Source: Spirodela intermedia (taxonomy: Eukaryota; Streptophyta; Magnoliopsida; Alismatales; Araceae). From it: 64,000 nucleotides of DNA. Below, piece after piece: positions 25,491 through 38,150 of this stretch. The translations under genes and the position numbers were made by a program. The notes below the pieces were generated by a model that worked only from the letters and a program-made list of their open reading frames with translations, did no database searches and was not told where the DNA came from. Location of the stretch: positions 1,660,669 through 1,724,668 of the forward strand of contig LR746276.1 of assembly GCA_902729315.2 (NCBI GenBank), in the 5' to 3' direction. Numbering within the stretch: position 1 is the first letter of the stretch; the number at the start of each line of letters is the position of its first letter.

Positions 25491-28020
25491 TGAAGTGATT
25501 GGATGCAGGTTTTATCTAATCCCATTTGAGATGGTAGATGGGTCAGCTCTACACACTAGTACCTAAGAAATTTGGGCTGACTTTGGTGAAGAATGAGAAA
25601 GGTGAAGAATTATAAACAAAGCTGACCACTAAATGGAGAGTGTGCATATATTATAAAAGATTGAATGTAGACACAAGGAAAGATCATTTCTCTTTGTCCT
25701 TTGTGGATCAAATTTTAGATAAATTGATAGGGCATAAATATTTTACTTTTTTGATAGATATTTTGGTTACAACTAAATCCTTGTTGCATTGGAGGACCAA
25801 GAAAAGTCAATCTTTACTTATTTATTTAGAACTTTTTTATTTTTGAGGATGACATTTGGCTTATGCTATGCACTAACTACATTTTAGAGGTGCATGTTAT
25901 CCATATTTTCTGATATGATTGGATATGGTATGGAAGTGTTTATGGATGATTTTTACTAGATCTTTTAATGAATGCTTAGGAAATCTTAAAAAAGATCTTC
26001 AAAAGTACACTAAAAAGAACTTAGTACTTAGTGAGAAAAGAGATACTTTATGATTAAACGAGTAGTGCTGAAAAATGATTAGTAAACATGGATTTAAAGT
26101 AAACAAAATGAAGGTTGAAGTGATTTCAAACCTTGTACTTACTAAAAATATAAAACAACTCATATATTTTCTTGGACATGTAAATTATTATAGAAGGTTC
26201 ATCAAATATTAAGTAAAAATGTTTCCTTTGATTTTGATAGTTCTTGTTTAACTTATTTTGTAGAAATAAATAAATGCCTTACCAAAGCACCTATATTATA
26301 AAATATTGATTAAAATAGATAATTTAAAATTATGGTGATGCATCAATTCACATAATAGGTGTTGTTTTAAGGTGAAAAATAGATAGTAAATCATTAGTTA
26401 TATGCTATGTTAGAAAAACTATTTCAAATGCTTAGTTAAATTATATCACCACTGAGAAAGAGTTGTTAGTTATTGTATTTACATTGAAGAAATTTAGATA
26501 TTACATTTCAAGATGCAAAATTATTATATATATTGATCATCTAACTTTGAAATATTTATTGAAAAAGAAAGAAACTAAGTTTATACTACTTAGATGGATC
26601 TTTCTTTTGTAAGAATTTAATTTGAAAATCAATGATAAGAAATGATTCAAAAACGTCATGGCTGATCATTTTTTTAGGGTAAGTGATGTAGGATTGAAGG
26701 TAAAAAAATTACAAGATACCTTTCTAGATGAAAAGTTGATGGTAATCCACCACATGAAGGAATCATGATATGTACACTTTATGAATTAGAGCAAAAATGA
26801 GAAGAATCAGTTTATGTTCATGTAAGACATTATTTTCGGCAAGATCTTGATTTATTTTACTAAGGTCAATATCAAATTTTAGAACATGTGTGCATGAGGA
26901 AGTCATGAATCATATATTATGTATGTGCCATGAGATGAATTGTGATGGCCATTTTTTCAGAAAAAAAACATCTAACGAGTTACAAAGTGAATTTTATTGG
27001 TCTACCTTATATAAGGATGCTATTTATTTTAGTAGAAAATGTTTAACCTATCAATCAGTAGAGAATATGGGAGAAAATATGAGATGCCATTGAATAGTAT
27101 GCTCATGGTGGAGGTTCTTTGTGTGGGCATAGACTTTATGGGACCATTCCCTCCAGCCTAATGATATGAGTATCTTTTGTTGATAGTGGATTATATATTT
27201 AAATAGGTGGAAGCAAGTTCAACTAGGACCAATGATGATACAGTTGTGATGAAATTTATTCAAAAGAATATTTTCATAAGATTTGAATGTCATGTGATTA
27301 TTCTTAGTGATAAAGGCACTCACTTCAGACATATACATATTATAGAGACTTATTGAAGAAGAATAGAGTGTATCATAAGTTAGTCACACCGTATCATTGC
27401 CAAACCAATGGCCAAGCTGAAGTGGCCAATAGAGAAATTAAAATAATTTTGAAGAAAAATATGAATATTGATAGAAGGGATTGACATGTGAAATTAGTAG
27501 ATGCATTTTGAGCTTATAAACTTACATATAAAGCTCCCATTGGAATGTCACATTTTAGCTTAATTTATGGGAAGCCTTGTCATTGCAAATAGAAATGGAA
27601 TATAGAACATTATGAACAATAGATTAGCTAAACATGGATGAGAAAAAGGCAGGAGAGCATCAACTACTTTAATGTTATGAGTGGGAGTAGATTAAAAATG
27701 TGTCAAATGAGAACCATAAAATTTATAAAGAGAAAACCAAGACTTTTCATGATCAATTCATAAATAGAACAGTCTTTTCTATTAGATAAAAAATATGATT
27801 CTATGATTTTTTTTTGAAATTATTTTTCAAAAAATTGAAGTCAAGGTGGATGTGACCATTCATGGTAGAAGAGATATATGATCATGAAGCTATGTTGATT
27901 AAGGATCCCAAGAATTATCATAAATTTAAAGTGAATGGTCAAAGATTGAAACCCTACATTGAAAATGAGCAATTGAAGGAAATTAAAGTGTTGGCATTAG
28001 AAGAACTTGATGATTAGGAT
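25491..28020 (+). pseudogene. Decayed Athila-like Gypsy pol: reverse transcriptase, RNase H, integrase
   Basis: Reading across frameshifts and stops on the plus strand gives ordered pol landmarks. The reverse transcriptase start has VPKK, then VKNEKGEE, then CIYYKRLNVDTRKDHFSL near 25,640-25,700 (the TRKDHF(P/S)L motif is a hallmark of Athila/Tat elements). A catalytic-type FMDDF lies near 25,940. Integrase remnants follow, with a zinc-binding-like HEEVMNHILCMCHEM segment at 26,890 and HCQTNGQAEVANREIK near 27,395-27,445. The domain ends with KVNGQRLKPYIENEQ near 27,930-27,975. Many stops and indels show it is inactive. Confidence 0.8.
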
Positions 28021-29097
28021 TATTATAGTCTGGCTGAAGATAATAAACTTAGTGCTTATGGGAGGCAACCCATTAAAATTTCATGTTCTAGTTTTAATGC
28101 TTTTGCTTTTGCTCGACGTCAAATAAATACAAGCGAAGATGAAAATGCAGTGGAGCACCAGTAGGTATTCTTTTTATTGATTCTTTTTGTCCTTTATTCG
28201 TGTCTATCTTTAATTGAGGACAATGAAGAGACTAAGTTGAAGGGAGTGAGTGAGAGCACGTAAAATGAACATAACATATTTGTGCATACCTTATCTCACT
28301 CAATAATTTATGGCATACATATCATTGTGTTGAAATTTTTATTATCATGCCATCTTATGTGCATGCATGTAAAATATTTACCTCTATTTAGATAGGAAAA
28401 TCATCTCGCACTTAAATCACTTATAGTAGGAGTGAGCTTCAAACATGTCCATTACATCCTTTAATGGTATGAGCCATGACTCTAGGAAGATCTTTCAGAA
28501 TTTTAAGGTTTTAGTCTACTACAATGGCAAGGCAATCTCTTAAAGTAAGGAGTAGAAAACCATAAGTTGAATAGGATCTACTTCTATGCCACCTTAGCCC
28601 TTCAAATGCTATATGCCTATGGAAGTGTTTAGTGCTTCTAAGTAGTGGGAATCCTATTTGAATGGGAGTAGATGAGAAAATCACTTGAGTCTTAGGCATA
28701 TGATCTAATGCATATCTCACCATCATTCTCCATTCTTTATCTTTTCCTTCTTATCTTCTGCCATGTTGTTGTAAAAATCCTCAAGTATGCATTAAAAAGA
28801 AGAGTCATCAATCATCATAAATAATAATAATAAAGTAAATAAATAAAGTAAGGAGTAAAAGTTAGGAACATGAGAGTTGTTATGTCTTCTAAGTCCTCAC
28901 TTTTTTGTTTGCTTCTATCTTTTCCTATGCCAATAAGGAGGAGATGTCACTTTTCATTTATGACCTAAGAATAAGGTGAAAACTACTTTGAAGGCTTAAG
29001 CATTGAGTAAGACTAGAAACATAATCGATAAAAGTGTTCTTAGGCATGATAACATGAGAAACAAAGACTTTATTCTAGAGATATCATTTAAAAGAGA
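28021..29097 (+). other. Non-coding 3' internal region of the Athila-like element
   Basis: Follows the integrase remnant. No envelope-like frame is preserved. Short frames (for example on the minus strand at 28,511-28,726) have no recognisable domain. Confidence 0.4.
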
Positions 29098-30943
29098 AGA
29101 TGTGACTTAGTCATTGTATAATAAATCACACAAATTAAAATTTTATAAAATTAAAAAATATTAATTTTTAGATATTTAAAATTTTTTATAAATAAATATA
29201 TCAATTATAATTTAGTAAAAATTCTAATAAAAAGTAAAAATTTGATTACAAAGATTTAATATAATATCACATAATATTTTAAATTGTTTCACAAATAATA
29301 ATTTTTTTATAAATTTTAGACTAAAAAATGAAAATAAAATATATTTAAAATTTGCAAAAAAATAAAGGTATGGATGTTAGGATGATGTCAGGGCCCGACA
29401 AATGTGAATTAGGTAAAAGTAGAGTTTACTCTTACGTAAGCGATTACAAATGATTTAATTTGCTAAATTAAAATCTATAAAAACTAGAAGAATCATAATT
29501 GAATAAAGAATAATTTAGAAACTTGACATCATACAAATGATCACTGAATGAAGTGAAGATTAAGTTGAAAGTAAGAAAAGTAGACTTTTGACCTCACACA
29601 ACGATCGTTGAAATTTTGTATGTTCAGGATGATCATCGAATGATATTTATGGCCTCAAAGGCTCACCTTGGATATGGATGACTTGTGCATTCGTTAGATC
29701 TTTTTTTGAAATTCAAAAAAATGGTGAAACTTAAACTAATTAAAATATACTAAAATAGAGTTCCGATATCGCAATAATGATACCTTAATGATGTATCGGA
29801 ATCCTGAGTGTTCGAGAGGATTCTTGTGCAATGTTTATGGCCTTGAAGGCTCTTTTTAGAGAAAGATGATGTAGACAATCTTTAGATCTTCTTGTCAAGT
29901 CTAAAGATCAATGAAATAAGTCGTTGAATCATCTCCAATAGTTGTCACTCAGTAGAGTGAAAAAATGATGACTTTGTAGCTCTTTGATGACTATCACCAG
30001 ATAGAGATGAATTAGATAGAAGTGAGGTGCATGTTAGGGAGCTTCATCCTTAGGTCTATGTAACAAGAGAAGGCTCTTCATCACATGTAATACACTCTCA
30101 AGAGGTGGTGACTCATCTCTTAAAAGGTCGTTCTCTTCTCGACGATGACTTGTTCATCGATCAATTAAAGATGATTTACTTGATGGATTGTGATCTTTTT
30201 ATTACAAATCACTAAACAATTTTAGTAATGATGCAATACAAATTGCGTTGATGAGATTTTTGGCAATGATTGAGCGATTCTGACAGCTTAATCCTTCTCC
30301 AGCAATCTATAAGAAAATCATGATTTAATTAGATAAAAATGTGAGTTTTGACTCTAATAGGATTGAAACTCTCGCTAGTCGCCCACTTACATGAGTGAGA
30401 GTGAAATAAGTACACAAATACCCTTATAAAGTGACATCATCATGGTACTTCATTATGATAAATAAGGAGTATTTAATGTACACAAATCATAAAATCCTTT
30501 AAGGAAGGTGTGACCCAAGTTTAGTCCCACATCAGTTATATATTAAATTTGAGGACAAATATATAGTAATATGAGATTTGGAATCAATGAGTCTCTTTCT
30601 CACATGTGTATGACCACACCTTACCCTATGCTTGATTGGGCATCGGTGACGTGGGAGGGGAGAGATGCACATGTGCCCTCATTGGTCTCCCCCACTTGCA
30701 GGTTCGACTAGCTAGTAGGTCCACCCTTTCTCTATCTTTTTTTTTTCTTTCTTTATTTATATCAAAAATAAGATTATACAAATTATATAATTATTATAAA
30801 ATTAGATAATTAACCAAAAAATATATTAACCAAATAAAAAATATTTTTCATAATTTATCACAAATATAAGTCTATTTATCATGAGTTAAGGCTAAAACTA
30901 TATTATTTATTAATTATTAACTCATGATTATGAAGACTTATCA
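29098..30943 (+). mobile_element. LTR of family R1, copy A (nested inside the Athila-like element)
   Basis: About 1.85 kb homologous over its whole length to 60,016-61,593 and, reversed, to 51,602-53,416. It begins (A)GATGTGACTTAGTC, where the best copy has TGATGTGACTAAGTC, and ends GAAGACTTATCA. It sits between the pol remnant and the 3' LTR of the host element, with no pol of its own beside it, so I read it as a solo LTR. No matching 5-bp flanks are visible (AGAGA versus AAAGT), so decay or deletion at an end is likely. Confidence 0.65.
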
Positions 30944-31065
30944 AAAGTATACTCTAACCCTGCCCTAAGAGATCATGTTCAAACCATGAGGTAGTTGCCT
31001 AATTTCAAAGCTCACTTTCCAGAGTATTGATGGGTCTAGTTTAGACTTCATAGGGGTATTCATGC
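30944..31065. other. Short junction between R1 copy A and the 3' LTR
   Basis: Non-coding remainder of the host element's 3' internal region. Confidence 0.4.
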
Positions 31066-32130
31066 TTAATTATTCATACATTAGTTTAAACATTATTCAC
31101 TCTAAATTTTGGATTAAAATTCATAAAGTATATTTACATTAATATTTCTGATTTTTTCTAGTTTGTTTGAAATTTTTAGAACACATTTGATGGGGTTTTT
31201 ACAAGGTCAAACTTCAAAGTTGACCAATTACTAAAATTAAAAAATAAAAATAAAAGGTAAAGTTCCAAAATCACCCATCCATGTGGCAAATGGAGCATAG
31301 CCTAGATGGCTGGTCTATGTTGAGTTGGCACCAAGTGATAGTCCCAAATAGGGACTCATGGACTTGTCTCCAGCCTTCACATTGGTAGACCAATAGGCTT
31401 ACTTGTGGGCCAATTGGTGGATGGATCATGGCTCATGGGCCAACTAAAGAATAGATCGTGGATCTTGGGGTGATGAAATGGAGGTGAGAAACATAAAAAC
31501 AAGGCGATTGAAAATTGCAAAGCCCATCCTCAGTTTTGTCTTTGAATCATGCTTTGGAAGGTACTAGAGAGCTGCCATGTGACACTACTGTTGTCCTTGG
31601 TTGATCACACAGCATTACATCTTCATTTTGGGGAGTGCAAACATGGAAAAGAGGCAGGTATTGTGCACCTCTGTCATGTGATAGATGATTGGGGTGTTTT
31701 CTGATTTTTAGGCACATTTAAATTAGTTGAATCTACTTTCATCCACAATGTGTTTAAAATTTGTTTCAATTGGAATCATTCAAAATCAATCTCGCAAGAA
31801 CCATCAATGGAACTCAACTCCATCAATTCTTCTTTGTGGGTTGGCACTAGCTGATTTCAAACAAAAATGATTTAGTATTAGTTATTTCAAAGAAAAATTT
31901 ATAGAAATTAGTACAACTATTATAAAACTTCTAAAATTTTGCCAAAAAATCAAGAGATGGGTGTTTTTCTATTTTAATATGTACAACTATGTTGAGTAAA
32001 ATTATGTTTGACCTAAAATTTCACTAATTTGGAACTAAATTATATTTTAATATTAAATAATATTTTATAAAATTAATTGTTAAAATTCCAAGAAGGGTGT
32101 TTTTCTATTTACAAATTTAAATTTGCTAAG
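31066..32130 (+). repeat. 3' LTR of the Athila-like Gypsy retrotransposon (approximate ends)
   Basis: Diverged direct repeat of 23,731-24,830 in the same orientation. Many C-to-T and G-to-A differences between the pair suggest methylation-driven decay after insertion. Here the ~30-bp GGGCCAA motif occurs twice (31,405 and 31,435) instead of three times. Confidence 0.65.
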
Positions 32131-35100
32131 ATTAGTTAACAACGACTGATCTACATTATTCTGTGAATTATTCCATAATATAAATTAGGAGGGGTTTGAA
32201 CAGAAATTTTATCCACCTATTATGGTAGCAATAGCAAAAAAAATGTCACAATTGAATAAATACTTATTTAAGTAATTGTCTTAGAAAAATCACACATAAA
32301 GGAGAGCATATAAAGAAATATCTTGACTTTCTGGAGTACTTAGAAATAGATGGAACTAATTAAACTTCAAGAGAAAAGTTTTGTTGAGATGTTTTAATAA
32401 AAATCTTTCTAATAAGTTCATAAATATTAAATTTGAAAATTTAAAATTTATAAAAATTTATGATATTTTGTTTAAAATATTGTACAAACTTTTGAGAGTA
32501 TATAGAACTAGTTTTTGAAGAAAACATTGAAAATTAAAAGTTTATTTTAAAGTGTGATGATTTCATAATTGATCTTTAAAACATTACCTAATATTTTGGT
32601 TGGAAAAATGGGACATTTTCAAAAAATTGTAAAATTGGTTTTGCATTCATGGATGTTATGTATATTTTTCTGACAATTCAAAGTAAAAATCATTAACAAT
32701 ATATGTGGTCTTTAAAGTACCAAAAATTATTTTCAAATAATCTCCTTCCAATTCTGATATCTGATATTTATTTCCCCACTAACTGATATAAATGGAAATT
32801 CATTACACAATAACATGCTAACAATTCTTATTCATGTCAAGTTTGCCATCATTATGTTAATATATTATTTTAATTTTATTATCTCTCTGTTTAATTTATT
32901 TTTTCCTTTTATTCAACAGTAAAATCAAAACATCAAGTAGAGGGATGTCATAAAACAAAATGCCTTATCATTCAATTGATGATATGTGGGGATGCCATGG
33001 ATGTCCATGGCAGGTTTCTTTGCTGATCATAAAAAATGTTTAGCCAATTGTCACGATCTTGGAAGAATTTTAGGATGTTAGAAAAATTGGGTGAAGATTG
33101 TCATGGAGTAAACAAACAAATGTGAGGGAGAAGTAATGGGAGGGATATCATCATTAGTGTTGGATTCTCCTTGGGAAGGGATCCTACAAAAAAATAAATG
33201 GATATAAATACAAACACAATTAGTATGGGTTTGGGTGATGTGATTGATGCAGTCAAATTCTTTGAGGCAAGTAAATATTCTTCCACTAAGATAATCATAA
33301 AAAAATTGAGAATATGGGTGATTATGGTGTCATAAGGAAAAGTAGATGAGTGAGAAAGTAATGGATTTTGTGTTCAAGGATAAAAAGGGCAAGGGGAGTC
33401 ACTCACTTGCCACAAGATTATAGAGTAATTTAGTTAGTTTTCATTAATCCGATTAAAGTTACCTATACAAGGGAATAATATATAACATAACCAGATGAAG
33501 AACACATGAAAGAAAGGTAATTTAAATGACTAAATATTTTCAAATATATGGTTAGGAATGTTAATAAGTAATAGATATTTAGCATGGTTGAAGATGCTGC
33601 TGCATTTTAATCTAGAGGTAGAAATGTCATGGATGCTAGCAAGAAGTTTAGCATGAATAATAATGTTTTCTCCTTTGACAAAAATGGATATGCTGGATGA
33701 AGTGAAAGACAAATGAAGTAAATATACTTCCCAAGTAGAAGGTATCTATTTTGAGGAATGGAAGCAAAAATCAACCAATCTATGCTAAAACAATTCTTGG
33801 AAATTTGTAACAAATAAATCATGGAATTTATTGTGAATTACCTTTGGAAGAATAAACCCAGGGGCAAAAAATGGTTCAAATATTTGATCTAAAAAAGGTT
33901 AATGGAAACTAAATGTCAATGTGTGAATTTGGATTTTGACATCTAGGTTATAAGACTAAAGGGGAGACTAGGGTGTAGGTTGGTAATACATCATTTTTAT
34001 ATAATAATTGAGTTAAAATAAAATTCTTTTTCACATAGATTGACATAAAATTTGAATTATTTAAGTTAAAAAAGTATTCATACTAGTTTGAGAGTGATGT
34101 GCTAAATTTATGTTTACTTTACTCATTTTTATGATTTATGTGAAATGAATATGTTTCTTATTTTAAACCATGTGCTAACATGATTTTCCAAGGTTTATAA
34201 TCTTGAGAACTGTTTTAAAATTGAGAAGAAATTACTCATGAAGTTAAAATTAGAAAATATATTTATCTTAAATTTTTAATAAATTTATGAAGACATTTTT
34301 TTAGCCATTTTTAATAATTTAAAAATTATCAAAATAATGAGAATAAAATGCAACATTTCATGGTCACATTACCAGGGAAAAATGTCAAGGGTTGATGTAC
34401 ATCGTTTTTGGGTCACGTCAATGGGTTATACCACGTCATTCGTGTACATGTCATTTTCCATACTCCATTTTTGGGTAGTGAAATGGTTGGAGATAATTTT
34501 TGATTTCATGATGGCTGCTGAGTTATTATTACATAAAAATTGGAAGGAAGTTCAAGGGCAAATGGAGGAAGCTTTCTTGATGATAAAGAGGGGAAGATTG
34601 GAGGAATTGAAAAACTTTTTGGGCTGAGTTCTTTTCAGGTGATAGGTAGAGACAAGTTGAGTGACATTGGACACTTAAGAATTCAATTTCGCTTTTTATT
34701 ACATTTTATTTTTATTCCTTCTTAACACGTTGTTTGGGTGACAAACAAACAATGAGATTAAGGCTGCCCATCTATTTTTTTTAACATTTTTAGATGATTT
34801 GGCATTCATTTTCTGATACTCTATTTTTGAGTGATAGACGAATAAAGCAATGAATGGTGTTTATGAATTAGATTTCCATTTTGTTTGGGTGACAGATAGG
34901 TGACAAGATTAAGAATTTTAATCCACCATATTTTTATCTCTTTTCCATTCCATTTTCTTATTGCAACAATACTCTATTCTTAATTTTCATTTTTTTTAGT
35001 TCTTCTTGTGATTTGAATATTCCTAGAGAAATTAAACTTTCTTAATATCATCAAGGTATGCTTATTTTGAAATAACCAGTCTTTGACTAAAATCATCTTC

Positions 35101-36190
35101 TTGTTTCACCACCAGTAGTCATATTTTCTTTCTCCTCACCCATTTTTTTCATTTTAGGTTTATTTTATATTCTTTAATTTAATTTTATTTCTGTGATTTT
35201 TTCTGCAATTTTCTCTAGATTTAGGGTTCAAGCAATTTGAAATACTTAAAGCATAGAGAAGAATATTTTATTTATTTATATTTCAATCCTTTATTTAGAG
35301 TGAAAAAAAATTAATATTGAGATTGATCATTATCACTATAGATGACCTCAATTCACTAAAATTTAATTTTAATAATTAGTCTAAATTCATTTTATAAATA
35401 TTGAAAATTTGATCATGTCCTTTACAATGAGCAAAGTAACATCATAAGTGGTTGGGTTGGGTATTATGAAAGAACTTTCAAAAGGTTGGATCTTGGAGTG
35501 AGATGAGGTGGGCATGCTATGAATGTTAAGACTTGGAACACACTTAGGTGCAAGAGTAATGCAAACCTTAGCCTTTTCGCATTTAGTAGAGGATGTGAGT
35601 GATGGAGTAAAATAGAATTATATATTGTTGCAGAAAATTGATACATCTTCAAGTAGAGTGTTCTTAGGAGGTCATCTTCTAGAATAGATTATAACAAGCA
35701 TAGGTTTAGCTGTTTGTTGGTCAATATGTGGTGACAAATAAGGATGAACAAGATTGTGGATAAATATAGACTTTTTAAGCTTACTATGGGATAAGAAAAT
35801 TAGATTCTAGCAGCAAGGCTTTAGTCCTAAAGGACTTAAGACTCATGTAGAATGCTTTCTTTCAGAATAGTGAAGGGGGTGGGGTTGAATCTATTCTTGT
35901 AAATTACCTCTCTAGTTAACTAATTATTTCTTTTTTTCTTTCCTTATATTAGGTTAAATGGCTAGTAAATGGAAAAATAATGAACTTAATGAGAGGAGGT
36001 GATCAAAATGGAAGAGATAGTTTTCATGATGGTTTGGTTTGCCTAAGCCTATGCTCACTTCCCAAGGGATCCTTGGGTTCTAGTATCCAATACTTATGAT
36101 TACAATTGATTTCTAGAATCAGCCAACCCTTACATCATAGACTCCTTGAGTCTAAGAAAGTTCACTAAATTTCATGGTTCTAGCAATCGT
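32131..36190. other. AT-rich DNA, no recognisable gene
   Basis: About 4 kb with only short frames. Open frames on the minus strand at 33,101-33,298 and 33,530-33,822 and on the plus strand at 34,337-34,627 have no domain that I can name. An old transposon body is possible. Confidence 0.4.
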
Positions 36191-36204
36191 TCACATGTAA
36201 ATGG

Positions 36205-36310
36205 TCACACCACATGTGCTCTTCATGAAGTAACTAAGCACACCACAAATGTTCTTCAGAAAACAATCAAGCACACCACACATGCTCTTCATAACATAAG
36301 AAAACATGAG
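36205..36310. repeat. ~35-bp tandem repeat, three units
   Basis: The pattern CACACCAC(A/C)(A/T)(A/G)TG(T/C)TCTTCA recurs three times with short variable spacers. The minus-strand frame across it repeats MK(S/N)xCGVLxY accordingly. Confidence 0.7.
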
Positions 36311-36502
36311 ACAACCAAACTTTAGGAAGAAACAAATACCATTGCCTTTGAGGGATATCAGCTTGGTGGATGATAAGAACTCTTTCATCTTGTTGAGGCT
36401 TGAGCAGAAGGTGATTAGTTACTAAGACTCATGCTCAAGTGCATCCAATAATTTGCTGAATAAGAGCTAGAAATAAATAAGGAAGCGTGGAGAAATCATC
36501 TG

Positions 36503-36507
<5 letters not shown>

Positions 36508-36534
<27 letters not shown>
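36508..36534. repeat. (CT)n microsatellite
   Basis: Perfect CT run. Confidence 0.9.
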
Positions 36535-36535
<1 letters not shown>

Positions 36536-36949
36536 CACACTTAAATTGATTTTCTATTTACCTTAATTTTTGGAGAGAGGCCCTGTTTTGTCTCAGGGGT
36601 TATTGGGTTGGGCCGTTTTGTTTAACGGGTAGTAGAAATTAGGTTATGCAGTATTTTGGGCCTTTGATGCGGGACGAAGGGGCCCAAAATAGATCTTCTT
36701 AAAAGAAAAAGAGCTACAAAAGGGATGAGGACTTAATATTCGATGATCCTGAAATTTTAGGAGAATTAGGATCATTAATTACCTATTAGGTCATCTAATT
36801 TAAAGAATTAAATAAGGTTTTTAAACCAAGATTAAGTCCATCAATCTTTCACATGCAGGTGGCTATCCTATGAATTTCACAAATTCTAAGAGTAAAGATT
36901 TAAAAATAATGACCAACTTCACAATTAATTTAAATATCAACACACTTTT

Positions 36950-38150
36950 GCAATGTAGATTTTGATAACTTGAAGATTTTGATAGGTTCGAGTGGCTTGA
37001 AATCTACGAGGCTTGCTGGGGATTTTCCAATGGGTGATGATTCAAGAAAATGAGGTTTGGGCCAAATAGCTTAAGTATATAAAGTATTTGGATAATTAAA
37101 ATTTTAAGAGATAAAAAAGTGTAAAAGAGGAATAATAGAATAAAATAATGAGGAGAAGAAATAAAAAGATGGGGAGAAGAAAAGGAGCGGAAGGAGAGGT
37201 CGTCGACGGGAGAGAGAGAGAGAGAGGAAATGGGGGGTACGTGGCGACGGCGGGAGAGAGAAGAAAGTGGGTTTCGGCGGGAGAGAGAGAGAGGGGCGTC
37301 GGTGGGAGAGAGAGAGAGAGAGAAAGAAAGGATGGGGTACGTGGGGACGGCGGGAGAGAGGGGGAAGAGGGTTTCGACGGGGGGAAGAGAGAAAGGGACG
37401 TGATCTTGTGGTGAGGGAGAAAAAGGTGGCGGAATAAATGCGTCAGCAGGAGAGAGGGAAAAAGGGGTTCTCGTCGCGGCAGCAGGAGGGAGAAAAAGAG
37501 AGGGTTTGCGACGGCGAGGAGATGAAGTGGCGGCGAGGGGGCGGACGGCGAGGATGCGGGACGACGGTGACTGGGCGGACGGCGACAGGTTGGCTGGCGA
37601 GAAGGGGAGTGGCGGTGATGGGCGGACGACAAGGATGCGGGAACGAAGAGGAGGCGGAATGGTGGTGGCGGGGCAGATGGCGAGGAAGACGTGACGAGGC
37701 AGAAATGGAGGTCCCCCTAATCCAAGAGGGCGAGAAGAAGAGAGGAAGCCCCTAGTCCAAGAGGCGATGAAAGGAGCGGAGGAACCCGCAATCCAAGGGG
37801 CGAATGAGGGAGAAGGAACCCCTAATCCAAGAGGTGAGAGGGATACACGAATCTTCTTGATTCTAAATTCAATTTCAACTTCTCCCCCAGTATTCTTGAG
37901 TTTGAATATTTATAGGAAATAGAGGACGGTAGTTGGAGGAGTTCACTCCCCAAAGGATGCCAAGCGGTGTCTCTTGGAGGGAGAAACGACTTCCTTAGGT
38001 GAGAAGGGGTGCATGGGCGACGTGGCCTCTTCTCCTCCCTCTTCTTCTTCCTCGTGTGTGCACCCAAGGGAATGAACCCTCATATTGATTCCATCAGCCT
38101 TACTGGTTAGTTTGTGATGTGGGCCATGCCACACTTTGGGCCGTAATACT
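36950..38150 (-). repeat. LTR-like dispersed repeat R3, copy a (reverse orientation)
   Basis: Its reverse complement aligns with 56,560-57,430. Shared landmarks are CTGATGGA(A/G)TCAA with GAGG(G/A)TTCAT, the TATAAATATTCAAACTC box, a CCTCTTGGATTAGGGGTTCC-type leader motif and ATCCCC(A/G)(G/A)CAA near the end. The TATA box followed by a leader suggests a promoter-bearing terminal repeat of a retroelement. The middle (37,200-37,700) is expanded by GA-rich, GGCGG-rich repetition, which creates long Arg/Glu/Gly or Ser/Pro frames on both strands that I do not regard as genes. Confidence 0.6.

Noticed and set aside
37096-37632. 178-codon Ser/Pro/Leu-rich minus-strand frame and matching Arg/Glu/Gly plus-strand frames
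   Set aside because: They arise from GA-rich repetition inside the LTR-like repeat R3, and the other R3 copy does not keep the same frame.
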